Shown: positions 45,942 through 55,885, numbered from the stretch's first letter. The stretch is DNA of 64,000 bases from Gemella haemolysans (GCF_901873445.1 NZ_CABFLN010000059.1:1-64000), one strand, 5' to 3'. Program-made: numbers and translations. The notes: generated from the letters alone by a model not told the origin.

Positions 45942-46487
45942 CTAAGCTAAGAATTCTTCATCTTCTTTAGTTGTAAAGTCATCACTTGCGCTACTACATC
46001 CTCCTAGAGGTTCACCATCACAAAGTTTTTGAATATTGCCTAGCCCACAAGCAATCCCTTTATTTCCATTTGAATTAAATGCATAGAAGTTAAGTGATAC
46101 CCTACTATAACAACCGCTATAAACTTCTGAGCGATCTAATATTGGTTGCACGTTATTATCTACGATTTGAGGTGCTGTAGTAGAATTAGCATTAATAAAG
46201 TAATGTCCTTTATATGCTTCATCTTCTTTTTCTATATCCCCGTCACGTAGTGGTAATTTAAGTGTAGCTTTATTAGGTTTTTTTCCTCCAAATTTCGCTA
46301 ATCCATCTTCAATTGCTGCATCCACTGCTTTATGCACTGCAATAATAGTTTTAGTATCTGATTTTGGAATCAATACTGACACACTGTATCTTTCCTTACT
46401 ACCATTAATTGAAACTGGCTCCCATCCGTTAAAATATGAAAATCTTGTGTTTACTCCTGTTACTACTTTTGTATCTTTTATTGCCAT
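45942..46487 (-). CDS. DUF2815 phage protein (single-strand DNA-binding-like)
   Basis: This intact 181-residue protein starts MAIKDTKVVTGVNTRFSYFN and includes RYSVSVLIPKSDTKTI, YKGHYFINANSTTAPQIVD and a C-terminus rich in acidic residues (KEDEEFLA). DUF2815 proteins accompany phage DNA polymerase and DUF2800 genes. They are thought to be T7 gp2.5-like single-strand binding proteins, and the acidic tail fits that idea. GGAGG lies about 10 bases before the ATG, 2 bases after the DUF2800 frame. Confidence 0.85.
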   Translation of the reverse strand: MAIKDTKVVTGVNTRFSYFNGWEPVSINGSKERYSVSVLIPKSDTKTIIAVHKAVDAAIEDGLAKFGGKKPNKATLKLPLRDGDIEKEDEAYKGHYFINANSTTAPQIVDNNVQPILDRSEVYSGCYSRVSLNFYAFNSNGNKGIACGLGNIQKLCDGEPLGGCSSASDDFTTKEDEEFLA

Positions 46488-46489
46488 GA

Positions 46490-47626
46490 TTATTTTTCCT
46501 CCGTTACTTTAAATTCTTTGTTTACATCATGTTTAACTATTTCTTTTCTTTTATCACTTTTTAAAACAAGCGTTGGTTTACCTTCAGGTTTTATTATATA
46601 CTCTCTTAGAAGTTCATTAAATTTATCTTTTCCTAATAATTTCTGAAGCTCGGTTAATGTTATTAAACTTGTTCTATAGATATCGTTATATCCATTTTCT
46701 TTTAAAATCTCTGCGACTCTTTCTTCATCTTTAATTTTTCTAATAGAGCGACCTTCTACTAATTTATAATTCGACCATTCTTTATCATTCTCTATAGTTA
46801 ATTTAGTCGCATATTCTTTTATTTCACTAGCCCATTTCACAAGATCATCGATATGTTCTAGTACATCTTCTATCTCAGCATCATTTAATAGATGAGGTGA
46901 ACAAAGTTGAAATCTCATAAGTTTATCATGATAATCTTTTCGAGCACGTAGTACAACATTACAATTAGAAAACTGGCACCAGGGACCATAAGTTACAGCC
47001 CCAAGTCCATTAAAAGCTAACTCTGCTTTTCCTTTGAGAACAGTATCCGCCCAATTTTTAAGTTCTTCTACTGATTTTTTGCTAGATGAAATGTTATACT
47101 TTCTTGGTTGGAAAATAGTCATAATAACCTCATCAATATTATATAAAGCATCATAAATATTTAATGCACCTAGTGCATATAACATCATCTGTGGATTTTC
47201 CTCAGCACTTACTTCTACTCCACGTCCATATTTTAAGTCAATAATATGAAGTATCTTATCTGCAATTATTATGCAATTTCCTGTTCCAAAGCCATCTGGT
47301 ACATAGTTTGAAAAATCTAACCTTTGTTCGATTAAAACTATCGAATCTTTAGTAGATTTCTTAATATTTTATATTGTTTCTACTATATAATTAACATAAT
47401 CATCTTTATAGCTATCCATATCCTTATCAAAATATTTTAGCTTAGGTTTTCTAACTTTCTCACTCAATACTTTTCTTAGCTTATATTCAGATAGTCTATG
47501 AGCATCAGTCCCTTCATTTGCTACTTCAGATACTTCTTTTTCAAAGAAATTTTCTAATCTTGGTAGCGGTGGACAAGTAAGCCATCTATGAGCACTTGAT
47601 GCATTCAACAAAGCATGTTTTCCCAT
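46490..47626 (-). pseudogene. DUF2800 (RecB/Cas4-like exonuclease) phage protein with one in-frame stop
   Basis: The N-terminal 85 codons begin MGKHALLNASSAHRWLTCPP with a zinc-type Cys. The same frame resumes after a single TAA at 47369-47371 and runs to 46490. It includes IIIADKILHIIDLKYGRGVEV, the PD-(D/E)xK core, and the late cysteine block YGPWCQFSNC. A Gln codon (CAA) changed to TAA would explain the stop. Otherwise the gene is full length at about 378 codons, so the damage looks recent. Confidence 0.85.
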
Positions 47627-47627
47627 A

Positions 47628-47945
47628 TTAAAGTTCCTCAGCTTTCTTCATTAGTTCAACGTAGTGTTTAGCTTCAACTTCTGATAGCTTGCTTACACCA
47701 TAAGTCTTAATTAACTCTCTTACATCTTCTTGCTTACCTTCTTGGGCTTTTTTAGCTAGTACTCCACGTACTTCTTCAAGAGTAATTGTTTGTTCTTCTT
47801 TAGTAGAGTTAGTTAATAATTCAGTACTCTCATCTTCAACTACTTCTGATTTTTCTTCAGTCATTACTTCACAAAGACTTTGAAGACTATCTGCTAATCA
47901 TCTTATATCCTCTATAACACTAAGCAATTGTTTTGTTTGACTTAT
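47628..47945 (-). pseudogene. Small phage protein (often annotated Rrp5-like) with lost start codon and a TGA
   Basis: The downstream 78 codons from an ATG at 47864 encode ITLEEVRGVLAKKAQEGKQE and VSKLSEVEAKHYVELM, as in small phage proteins usually annotated 'rRNA biogenesis protein rrp5'. Upstream the frame continues SQTKQLLSVIEDIR, TGA, LADSLQSLCEV. At the place expected for the start codon, 9 bases after AAAGGAG, the codon is ATA. A shortened product from the internal ATG is possible. Confidence 0.6.
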
Positions 47946-48141
47946 ATAGATTCACTCCTTTCTTAATTTCTTTAACATCTACAGAATGAATTGTCTGACC
48001 GGGTTTTAGTAAGTATACTTGAGTATATTCTCCAAATAACCACTGAACAATTTTCCTTGGTATCGTTATTCGAGATGCTTTTAAAATTTGAATCTCTTTA
48101 TGATTTGAATCCGATACATTGATAATAACTTTATGTTTCAT
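47920..48141 (-). CDS. Small phage protein of unknown function
   Basis: This 73-residue protein has core IQILKASRITIPRKIVQWLF and QVYLLKPGQTIHSVDVKEIKKG. It is basic, and I know similar short proteins only as phage hypotheticals. AGGGATAC lies before the ATG. Its C-terminus overlaps the start region of the next gene by about 25 bases, so the end may be altered. Confidence 0.5.
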   Translation of the reverse strand: MKHKVIINVSDSNHKEIQILKASRITIPRKIVQWLFGEYTQVYLLKPGQTIHSVDVKEIKKGVNLYKSNKTIA

Positions 48142-48191
48142 CAGTATCCCTCCTATTTATAATTTGTAAGTTATTCCCTACATATCTTAGT

Positions 48192-48224
48192 CAAAAAAAG
48201 AAGGAGTATTTTTAACCCCTTCTT
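48192..48224 (-). terminator. Terminator of the sigma-like gene
   Basis: The stem AAGAAGGGGT/ACTCCTTCTT is followed by TTTTTTTGAC on the minus strand. Confidence 0.8.
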
Positions 48225-48234
48225 ATATTTTTTA

Positions 48235-48846
48235 TTAAATCTTCATTCTTAGTTTTTCTAATGCTTTTTTATGATACTTTGTTACCATAGCATTAGATAT
48301 TTGCATCTCAGCTGCAATATCTTTTTTCTTCATATTTTCTATATAGATTTTTTTAATAACTAGTTTCTCATTATCAGTCAGTATTTCAAATGCCGTTAAA
48401 ATTTCATTTGACCATTCAAATTCTGTATTATTTACAACCATATTCTCTATAGCTGATTTATCAGAATTAACTAAATCTGCATCTAGAGATAAATTATAAT
48501 TTCTTGGAAATTCCTCATTTTCATAATAATCAACATCTGATTTTTGAGGTTCATAACTATAATTGTTCTTAAATTCTTCTATAAAATTTTCTCTCCAAGC
48601 TTTTATTATGTCTTTTTCTTCTTTTGTTCTCCCTGGTCTAGCATTTTTACAATTATTATAGACCTCATTATCATCTATCGAATGAAGTAATTTTATATCC
48701 GCTTCTGTAATTCCATCTTTATCAATTTCCAAAGTATATTTATCACCATTTGCAAACTCATAACTATAAGTTATTCTATCATCTTGATAAGTTTTTCTAG
48801 TACGTAGTGTAATAAATCTTCTATTTGTTTTTGTAATAATCACCAT
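48235..48846 (-). CDS. Sigma-70 region 4-like phage regulator
   Basis: This protein of about 203 residues has a C-terminal helix-turn-helix of the sigma region 4 type: LTDNEKLVIKKIYIENMKKK, DIAAEMQISNAMVTKYHKKA and LEKLRMKI. The acidic middle (KNARPGRTKEEKDIIKAWRE...) is typical of small phage and ICE sigma-like factors. No region 2 is present, so it may act as an accessory factor. The start at 48846 is chosen because GAGG lies 5 bases upstream; a frame to 48933 adds 29 poorly conserved residues. The gene appears intact. Confidence 0.75.
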   Translation of the reverse strand: MVIITKTNRRFITLRTRKTYQDDRITYSYEFANGDKYTLEIDKDGITEADIKLLHSIDDNEVYNNCKNARPGRTKEEKDIIKAWRENFIEEFKNNYSYEPQKSDVDYYENEEFPRNYNLSLDADLVNSDKSAIENMVVNNTEFEWSNEILTAFEILTDNEKLVIKKIYIENMKKKDIAAEMQISNAMVTKYHKKALEKLRMKI

Positions 48847-49235
48847 AGTGACCTCTTTTCCACTCAGGTGAGGTCGGTGAAAGAATTTTTCACATATACG
48901 GATTATCGTAATTTGCACATTTAAAAGGCACACTTAATAAACGATAAGCAGATAAAATTTTAAACAAGTTAGCAATGCAACCTTTATCGTTACATCGGAC
49001 TAGTTTATTTAAATTCTTTCTAACTTCACCGTCTAAGTGGCCACTAAGACTTTTTGAGTATTTTTTGTAAATAATTTGTAAAAATTTTATATACTAATTA
49101 TTACATAATCTAAATTTTTATGACCAACTCACCAAGTTGGTCTACAAAGTGCATTGTAACAGCGTTTTATAAAAATAAGCATAAAAAAAAGACCCTATAA
49201 GGGTCCAAAACCAACTCGCTGAATTACAAAATTTT
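48847..49235. other. Intergenic region between the prophage relic and the restriction operon
   Basis: No gene is visible. A perfect 8-bp inverted repeat, GACCAACT-cacca-AGTTGGTC, lies at 49122-49142. ACCAACTC recurs at about 49210, so a recombination or att-like scar is possible. The restriction operon terminator lies at 49183-49206. Confidence 0.5.
49183..49206 (-). terminator. Terminator of the type I restriction operon
   Basis: The stem GGACCC/GGGTC is followed by TTTTTTTTATG on the minus strand, about 30 bases after the last gene. Confidence 0.85.
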
Positions 49236-50801
49236 TTAATTTCTTATCTCACTTCCTAGCTCTTTCATATTCTTTTTTCTTAAAATTGAGTTAAAGTCTC
49301 TTAAATTAATACCAGGCATCAATTCTATTATATTGATGTATGTTCTGTCTGGATCAACAGTTTCTTGTAAATTGTATCCAGTTTTCATAAAAACTTTTTG
49401 TATAATTCTTACTGGGTATTTTAGTCCTACACAGATAGCCCAGATAAGACTTTTCCCCATATTATTGTAACTATTATTTTTTATTTTTGTATGATAGTTT
49501 TTATGTAACTCAGTCTCCTCATTGAATTGTTCTGGTAACCTCCATCCTTTTTCTTTAAAAGAATACCATAAACATTCACATAAAGTCTTGTCGGGATTAG
49601 CTAACATCTTTTCAAGCTCATACTCTCTTGCTTTCTTATCGTCTAATTTGTCAACAAATATTTCATACAATTTATCTACTGAAGGTTCTTTCACTAGACT
49701 AGTTTGGTCTTCAGGCTTAAATAAATAAAATCTCTCATCAATCCCATCATACTTCATCAAAGCAGATTTAGGGCCTTTTTTTAGGACATTATTTCTGACA
49801 TTTTTAACCCTAATATTAATAACACATTTTTTCTTATTTCTTTTTGCGTATGGAGTTAAAGACGGGATTCCATTTCGTAACTCTACATATTTCTTATTAG
49901 CAATAACAAAGTAGCCATCTACAAAAACGAATTTTCCATTAGCAATCCATGCTGATAAATCTGGACTTTTCTCCATTAAATCATAGGCTTCAACAGGAGT
50001 TAACTTAACAAATTCATTTTTAGAAAGCTGATCCTCAAATACTCTTTCAAAGTCGTCAAAAGTTTTTAAGTTTTGTTCTAATCCTACTTCGAACAAACGA
50101 TACTTCGATGATTCCCTAGAAACTTCAAAAAATTCACTAATTTCAAGAACTAAGTCATTACATGACATAGAGCCCCTACCCAATAATTCTAATGCCTTAT
50201 CTTTAAACGTCTTATAAGGCATTAGAATTCTTGGTGTTAATCGATGTGCTTGCCATTCAAGCCATCTTATCTCATTTTCCTTAGTTTTGCTTCCTTCTGA
50301 TGGTTGATAGTACTTTTCAGATTGTCTACACATTATAGGATACAGCTTCACAGCAGTTCGCTTATTTCTTACGTTCAAAATTTGGAAATAAGCTTTATCC
50401 TTATCCCAATGAATCATTTCATGAACTAAGGTATTTCGTTTTGATCCTTCACCATACATTACTGCTGATATTGGATCTATAACTATTGTTCCAGCTTTAA
50501 AGAATTTATCCTTGTACTCATTCGTCTTAGCATCATAGACTTGAATATCACTATCTAATAGCAAACAACAGCCAAAAACATCTAGGTTAGAGGATAATTG
50601 TTCTTCTACCACTGTCAACTCCATTTTTTTGATAATATCATCGACAGGAAGTGACATAGGTTTCTGTAGGGCTTCACTGCAATATTTATTTAAAAAGGTC
50701 ATAGCATAATCATCTAATCGATTCTTTCCAAGGATGAATGCTCCTGTTTTTTTATTAATATCGAAAATATCACTGTTACTAACTTTACTCTTTATCTCCA
50801 C
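49236..50801 (-). CDS. ImmA/IrrE-type zinc metallopeptidase in the restriction operon
   Basis: This 521-residue protein has the zinc motif HEMIHW in NTLVHEMIHWDKDKAY near residue 126-131. The downstream helix EIRWLEWQAHRLTPRILMPY provides the third ligand region, as in ImmA/IrrE proteins. ImmA-type peptidases usually cleave a repressor. This one is much longer than ImmA (about 160 residues). Its C-terminal 300 residues are unlike any family I recognise and are rich in Lys and Asn. It is the last gene of the Hsd operon and overlaps the YgjP-type gene by 17 bases. No repressor gene lies beside it. Confidence 0.75.
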   Translation of the reverse strand: MEIKSKVSNSDIFDINKKTGAFILGKNRLDDYAMTFLNKYCSEALQKPMSLPVDDIIKKMELTVVEEQLSSNLDVFGCCLLLDSDIQVYDAKTNEYKDKFFKAGTIVIDPISAVMYGEGSKRNTLVHEMIHWDKDKAYFQILNVRNKRTAVKLYPIMCRQSEKYYQPSEGSKTKENEIRWLEWQAHRLTPRILMPYKTFKDKALELLGRGSMSCNDLVLEISEFFEVSRESSKYRLFEVGLEQNLKTFDDFERVFEDQLSKNEFVKLTPVEAYDLMEKSPDLSAWIANGKFVFVDGYFVIANKKYVELRNGIPSLTPYAKRNKKKCVINIRVKNVRNNVLKKGPKSALMKYDGIDERFYLFKPEDQTSLVKEPSVDKLYEIFVDKLDDKKAREYELEKMLANPDKTLCECLWYSFKEKGWRLPEQFNEETELHKNYHTKIKNNSYNNMGKSLIWAICVGLKYPVRIIQKVFMKTGYNLQETVDPDRTYINIIELMPGINLRDFNSILRKKNMKELGSEIRN

Positions 50802-51525
50802 GATTCTCCCCTTTTTCCATATAATCTAATGGCATTCCTTCTAACCTTTTTTTTGCTTCTTTCCATGATGGATAATACTCTTCAACAAGTGCAAAAAATC
50901 TATGAGTGTGATTTCGTTCCAATAAATGTACCATTTCATGAACTAACACATACTCTAAACACTCCATCGGCTTTTTAGATAACTGAAGATTTATCCAAAT
51001 CCTTCGTTTTTCAATGTTACAAGTCCCCCACTTAGTTTTCATATTTTTGATTTTATACTCATCAGCGTATAAATCCATTTTCGTTTCAATTCTATGTATC
51101 ATACTATCTAGAACTCGTTTCAATTCTGTCCGATACCATTCATTGAAATGCTTTTCCTTATTTTCTCTAGTAGCACCTTCTGGAACTTTAAATAATATTC
51201 TGTTTGGCAGTTTCATAATTTCATATGAAGTTCCAGTAGCTTCTACATCCAATCGATAAGGCTTTCCCCAGAGATAGTGGCTCTCTCCAGAGATATATTC
51301 TCGTTTTGATTGCCTTTCTTGTGATTGCATTTTCGCTCTGATTAAGTGAATCTCTGGTAATTTTTTTAAGATAAACAGCCTTAATTCATCATCAGGATAA
51401 TTGGTGGGTGCACTAACTGTCACGTCCCCTTCAGGTGGATTTACTCTTAAATAAACATTTTTAAGATTTTCCTTTTTAATAAATTGAACCTTTACTCCGC
51501 CAATCACTTCAGCTTTACATGTCAT
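50785..51525 (-). CDS. YgjP/M48-like metallopeptidase of the Hsd operon
   Basis: This 246-residue protein has the zinc motif in EYVLVHEMVHLLERNHTHRF and the block KMKTKWGTCNIEKRRIWINL that defines the YgjP-like (WLM/SprT-like) family. It overlaps hsdR by 11 bases. Genes of this type are frequent companions of type I restriction loci, but their role is not established. They may act on DNA-protein complexes. It also overlaps the ImmA/IrrE-type gene, so translation is probably coupled. Confidence 0.88.
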   Translation of the reverse strand: MTCKAEVIGGVKVQFIKKENLKNVYLRVNPPEGDVTVSAPTNYPDDELRLFILKKLPEIHLIRAKMQSQERQSKREYISGESHYLWGKPYRLDVEATGTSYEIMKLPNRILFKVPEGATRENKEKHFNEWYRTELKRVLDSMIHRIETKMDLYADEYKIKNMKTKWGTCNIEKRRIWINLQLSKKPMECLEYVLVHEMVHLLERNHTHRFFALVEEYYPSWKEAKKRLEGMPLDYMEKGENRGDKE

Positions 51526-54500
51526 ACTCTTCTTGCCTTTCTACAATTTCGAAGATTTCTTCCACTTTACGAGAATTCTCATCTTCATCACTACTATATA
51601 GCGATAAATTATTAAAAATAGCAAGTTTTAAAGAGTTTTTCTTTTGCTGATTTTCTTTCCAATTAGTCTTAAGTGATACCTTAATAGCATTGTGCATATT
51701 CACTGCCTTTGCAGTATCTCCATCGAAATAATCAAACAACGCTCGTTTCGCTTCACTATCTTTGACCAAGTCAGGGTATCCGCCACTATTCTCTGGATGT
51801 AACACTAATTTAGCTAATTCGACCACTCGTTTTAAGTATTCTTCATAACTAATGGCTTCAATTCTACGTTGTTCAATAATCTCCTCTAGCATTTCAGAGA
51901 GTTTTCCATAAAATTTTGGATTAAAAGCAGCTTTTTTAACAATCTCATGCTTAACATTATTTGTAATGATTTCAGCCTTAGCCTCATCGCTTCCGGGTAT
52001 GTTATTCACTAAATCAACTGGTGTAGTTGTCGTACTGTCAATCAGCAATTCAACAAGACTCATGTCATCGAGGTTGTTGATGGTTTTAGAATCTTCTGCT
52101 CGAATATAAGTGTCGAGAATGAACCGCATATCTGGTTCGTACGCCTTCAAATCGATATAATCACAGCTTGCAAGACGAATTAAGTCTTTAACATTATTAT
52201 ACCCTAGAATCTGATTACGAATCTCCGAAACTTCTTCTTCTGAATATCCATAATCACTTTCTAACTTCCCACTACAATCAGCAAAAGAACGAGTTAAAGA
52301 TGCAGTCAATGAATATAAAGTATCTCTTAAACACCCCTTATCATCCGATTCGCTATCATCGCCACAGAAGTAATCAATATAATCCGTATCTTCGTTTCCA
52401 TCAATGTTATCAAATAAATCCCCTAATGCAGCAATGGCACCCACCATTTCTGCTTTAGCTTCATCAAATCTTGACTTCAATAAACCTTCAATATCTTCCT
52501 TGTCATAATTGTCAAATGCTTCACTCGTATAATCGAACATAGCACTCTGAACATTACGGAACAAATCCATATAATCCACAATGTACCCATAATCCTTTCC
52601 TTCTCCATCTGGTCTATTCACTCGGCAAATAGCTTGGAATAGGTCATGATCTCTCATAGACTTATCAATGTAAATATAAGTGGCACTTGGAGCATCAAAT
52701 CCTGTCAACAATTTATCAACCACAATCAGTAGTTTCATTTGGCCTGGCTCTTTTTTGAATTTTTCTTTAACTTCAGCTTCAAACTCAGATACACTCTTAC
52801 CATTTAGCATTCTTTCGTAAATACTTTTTTTGTACTCATCTTCGCTTTCTTGATTTGGGTCACTAGTAGCTGTTCTCACGCTAGCATCTGTTGGCTCATA
52901 AGAAGTCACTACAGCACATTGAGTAAAACCATTGTTCGTAAAAATTTCCCAATATTTACAAGCTTCAAAGATACTTCCAGCAACGAGCATCGCGGTTCCT
53001 CTACCATCTTTTAATCTTGGTTTGGTACTCATATCGTAAATGATATCTCCTGCAATTTTCTCGAGTCGTTGCTTGGAACTATAGAGTTTATTGATAGACG
53101 TCCAACTTTGTTTTAATTTTATTTTTGCTCTCTCTGTTAAATCTTTTGTTTTAATGTCAAACCAATTATCCACTCGATCCTTATTTCTAAGATTTTGATC
53201 TACATCTTTCGCTTCATATCGCAGGTCAAGAACAACACCATCTTCGACACCTTCATTAAATTTGTAAGTGTGAATATACGACCCAAAGGTTTCAACACTT
53301 GTCTGCTTATCTTTCTTCAATAATGGTGTTCCAGTAAAACCAATCAATAAAGCATCTGGCATAATTGTTTTGACTGCTTCATGAAGTTTTCCAGAATTAG
53401 TACGATGGCATTCATCGATAAAAGCAATAATATTTCCTTTCGCTTTAAAGTTTGCAGGTAGGTTTGCTTTCAGTTCTTTGACATAACCATCGACATCGGA
53501 TTGACCTCCACCATTATGACCATACTTATGGATCAAAGAACAGATGATGGAATCTTCGTTCTTATCAAGAATATCTCTTAAATCAGCAGAGCTTTTGGCT
53601 CTTCTCACTTTTTCGTCAACATCAAAGAACAAACTCTCAATTTGATCATCTAACTCATCTCTGTCAGTGATGATAACAACACGGCTCTCGTCTATATTTT
53701 CAATAATCCATTTTGTTAGCCATACCATAATCAGCGATTTACCTGAACCTTGTGTATTCCAAATAATACCCCCTTCATTAGCTTTAATACGAGTTCTTGC
53801 TGCCATGTTAGCAAAAAATTGATTATGACGAGCTACCTTCTTAATTCCAGCATCAAAAATCACAAAATCATGAATAAACGACAAAAAGCGTTTCTTATGG
53901 CAGAGCGATACAATACCATTTTTTAATCGATTGCTAGTTTGCGTTTGCATCTTCTTAACTTCTAAAGAAACTGCATCCGTAGCTTTTTCATCTTCTTTCC
54001 AAGTAAGATAATACTTTTCTGGAGTCCCTGTCGTTCCATACTTCATTCCTTCTGATTCATTTCCCGCAAATATAAGCTGAACAGGATGATAGAATTCTTG
54101 AATATTTTCACGTTTTTGACTTGATAGACTTTGACGAATGCCTTGACTGATACTAGTCGATGAGCGTTTCAACTCAAATACAACCAAAGCAATTCCATTC
54201 ACATAGATAACTAAGTCCGGTCTATGATGCGATTGACCATCAAACTTTAGAGTCCTAACTTCTTCCGCTAATTGAAAGTCGTTTGCTTCAATATTCTTCC
54301 AGTCGATATAGTGGACTGTTTTACGATTTTTTTGCTCATCCTTCGCTCCTTGACGACCATATCGAATTAGAGAATAGATTTTTTTATTGATGGTATAAAG
54401 ATTCTCAGATTGATTGGAGTATAAATCCATCAACTCTTTAACAGCTAAATCAATTTGTTCTTTTTGATAACCTCTCTTTTTTAGATTGGCACGTAAGAGC

Positions 54501-54631
54501 TCTTCTTTAACTCCTTTATTTTCTTGGTCTTCAAGATTTCCAAGAAACTGATATCCAAGGTCGTGAATCATCCACGACTTAACACGTTGTTGTAACTGTC
54601 CTCTTTCTAAGTCAACATTAACATTTCCCAT
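51515..54631 (-). CDS. hsdR: Type I restriction enzyme R subunit
   Basis: This 1,038-residue subunit translocates and cuts unmodified DNA. The N-terminal nuclease domain has RPDLVIYVNGIALVVFELKR, containing D...ExK. The SF2 motor has Walker A TQGSGKSLIMVW, the DECH box FIDECHRTNSGK and motif III GFTGTPL, and the helicase core ends near GFDAPSATY and QAICRVNRPDG. A C-terminal helical region binds the methylase core. AGGAGG lies 8 bases before the ATG, and hsdS ends 9 bases upstream. All key motifs look intact. Confidence 0.95.
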   Translation of the reverse strand: MGNVNVDLERGQLQQRVKSWMIHDLGYQFLGNLEDQENKGVKEELLRANLKKRGYQKEQIDLAVKELMDLYSNQSENLYTINKKIYSLIRYGRQGAKDEQKNRKTVHYIDWKNIEANDFQLAEEVRTLKFDGQSHHRPDLVIYVNGIALVVFELKRSSTSISQGIRQSLSSQKRENIQEFYHPVQLIFAGNESEGMKYGTTGTPEKYYLTWKEDEKATDAVSLEVKKMQTQTSNRLKNGIVSLCHKKRFLSFIHDFVIFDAGIKKVARHNQFFANMAARTRIKANEGGIIWNTQGSGKSLIMVWLTKWIIENIDESRVVIITDRDELDDQIESLFFDVDEKVRRAKSSADLRDILDKNEDSIICSLIHKYGHNGGGQSDVDGYVKELKANLPANFKAKGNIIAFIDECHRTNSGKLHEAVKTIMPDALLIGFTGTPLLKKDKQTSVETFGSYIHTYKFNEGVEDGVVLDLRYEAKDVDQNLRNKDRVDNWFDIKTKDLTERAKIKLKQSWTSINKLYSSKQRLEKIAGDIIYDMSTKPRLKDGRGTAMLVAGSIFEACKYWEIFTNNGFTQCAVVTSYEPTDASVRTATSDPNQESEDEYKKSIYERMLNGKSVSEFEAEVKEKFKKEPGQMKLLIVVDKLLTGFDAPSATYIYIDKSMRDHDLFQAICRVNRPDGEGKDYGYIVDYMDLFRNVQSAMFDYTSEAFDNYDKEDIEGLLKSRFDEAKAEMVGAIAALGDLFDNIDGNEDTDYIDYFCGDDSESDDKGCLRDTLYSLTASLTRSFADCSGKLESDYGYSEEEVSEIRNQILGYNNVKDLIRLASCDYIDLKAYEPDMRFILDTYIRAEDSKTINNLDDMSLVELLIDSTTTTPVDLVNNIPGSDEAKAEIITNNVKHEIVKKAAFNPKFYGKLSEMLEEIIEQRRIEAISYEEYLKRVVELAKLVLHPENSGGYPDLVKDSEAKRALFDYFDGDTAKAVNMHNAIKVSLKTNWKENQQKKNSLKLAIFNNLSLYSSDEDENSRKVEEIFEIVERQEEYDM

Positions 54632-54640
54632 AATATCCTC

Positions 54641-55885
54641 CTATATAAGTCGAATCTTTCCAGTTAACAAAACATCCATTGCACCAGACTTTAAGTCGAT
54701 ATATTTTTCTTTTTCCTGTTCAAGATGCTCAATCTCTTCATCCATAGATGTGAGAATTTCTGCTATCGCCTGTTGTTCAGTACGATTAGAAGGAACGGAG
54801 ATTGATGTTTTTCTAAAAATATCCATACCAACTAAATTTTTCATTGCCCCCCCCTGAGTATCATCAATGATTCTGGATTGGAAGCTTTCCCAATTAAAAT
54901 AATGATTAAAATAACTCAAATCACAGACATCTTTGTTAATAGTCAACTTTAGAAGAGCTTGGTTAATAACACCTTCTTCATAATCAGTAGGAATTCTATA
55001 TATTTCACCTATAGTTCCAGAACAGCTGACTATAAAATCATCTTTGTTAACTGAAAACCTAACAAGCTCCCTATATTTTTCTTCATCAATATAGTATTCA
55101 CCCAACTTGACTGATTTGTAAATTGCATTTTTTTGTTCATATACCTTATAACCTTTAGTTACAAAATATTCTTTTTTTAACGTTCCTCCAAAGGGACCTC
55201 TAACCATACCTTTAGGCTCACATAATTCCTCTAGAGTGTAATTTTTCCACTCCCCATCAAATCCCTCAAGTCTTCTCTTTCCACTCATCAACTCTTCTAT
55301 CGCACCGTCACGAATCATCTTTTTCTTTTCAATGAGCTCACTAAGGTTGTCGATATGGGTATCAAAAGAACGCATTGCTGCCCCGATATTTTTTTGCTCT
55401 GGTAAGTCAGGAATGGTTAATTCCATATTTTCAAGATTTTTTCTACTTATTCTTTGATGAGTAGTTCCAGCAACTTCTTCTTTAATTTTATTTAATATTT
55501 GACTACTATTTAATAGGGACATTATAAAATAACTATCGAATTTTTTTATATCTGGTCTAATAATAGCCACATCAACTGAAGTAACCATTTTTTTGTCAAC
55601 TGCAGGCAGTATAATACTCCTTCCTGCAGGTTCTGCTAATCGTGAAATTAGGATATCTCCTGAATATATTTGATTCCCTTTCAAGATTTCATAACTCTGT
55701 TGATTCATAAATTTTTTATGATTAGAATTTTCAATGTATTTTCCTATACCAATGTTACCTGTCTGTATAATACGATAATCGCCATTACTTTTTATATGCT
55801 CTTTTTCAATCCAATCACCATCTGTTATAATACCTACGATTTGTTTCAAGGAACCTTTTTCCCAATCACTCGGATACTCTACCAT
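54641..55885 (-). CDS. hsdS: Type I restriction specificity subunit
   Basis: This 414-residue subunit has two target recognition domains. TRD1 (about 1-195) begins YPSDWEKGSLKQIVGIITDG and TRD2 (about 205-405) begins GFDGEWKNYTLEELCEPKGM. Each is followed by a conserved helix: LPEQKNIGAAMRSFDTHIDN and RTEQQAIAEILTSMDEEIEH. The two-domain layout predicts a bipartite DNA target, but the sequence cannot be read out. It overlaps hsdM by 7 bases, and hsdR follows after 9 bases. No inverted second hsdS copy was seen. Confidence 0.93.
   Translation of the reverse strand: MVEYPSDWEKGSLKQIVGIITDGDWIEKEHIKSNGDYRIIQTGNIGIGKYIENSNHKKFMNQQSYEILKGNQIYSGDILISRLAEPAGRSIILPAVDKKMVTSVDVAIIRPDIKKFDSYFIMSLLNSSQILNKIKEEVAGTTHQRISRKNLENMELTIPDLPEQKNIGAAMRSFDTHIDNLSELIEKKKMIRDGAIEELMSGKRRLEGFDGEWKNYTLEELCEPKGMVRGPFGGTLKKEYFVTKGYKVYEQKNAIYKSVKLGEYYIDEEKYRELVRFSVNKDDFIVSCSGTIGEIYRIPTDYEEGVINQALLKLTINKDVCDLSYFNHYFNWESFQSRIIDDTQGGAMKNLVGMDIFRKTSISVPSNRTEQQAIAEILTSMDEEIEHLEQEKEKYIDLKSGAMDVLLTGKIRLI

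Larger units (their letters stand above)
42542..48846 (-). mobile_element. Decayed phage replication module
   Basis: Ten leftward phage-type genes occur in the order usual for siphovirus early regions: sigma-like factor, small protein, Rrp5-like protein, DUF2800, DUF2815, short membrane peptide, DNA polymerase A, Rha, DUF7768, primase. No integrase, capsid, terminase, holin or lysin gene is present. Five genes are interrupted. No flanking att repeats were identified. Confidence 0.85.

Noticed and set aside
46490..47626. Cas4 nuclease pointing to a CRISPR system
   Set aside because: The RecB/Cas4-like core belongs to a phage DUF2800 gene next to DUF2815 and DNA polymerase genes. No cas genes or arrays are present.
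42542..47945. Stop-codon reassignment in the phage genes
   Set aside because: TAA, TAG and TGA all interrupt frames, along with a frameshift, a lost start and an internal deletion, while neighbouring intact genes end normally. Decay explains this better than recoding.
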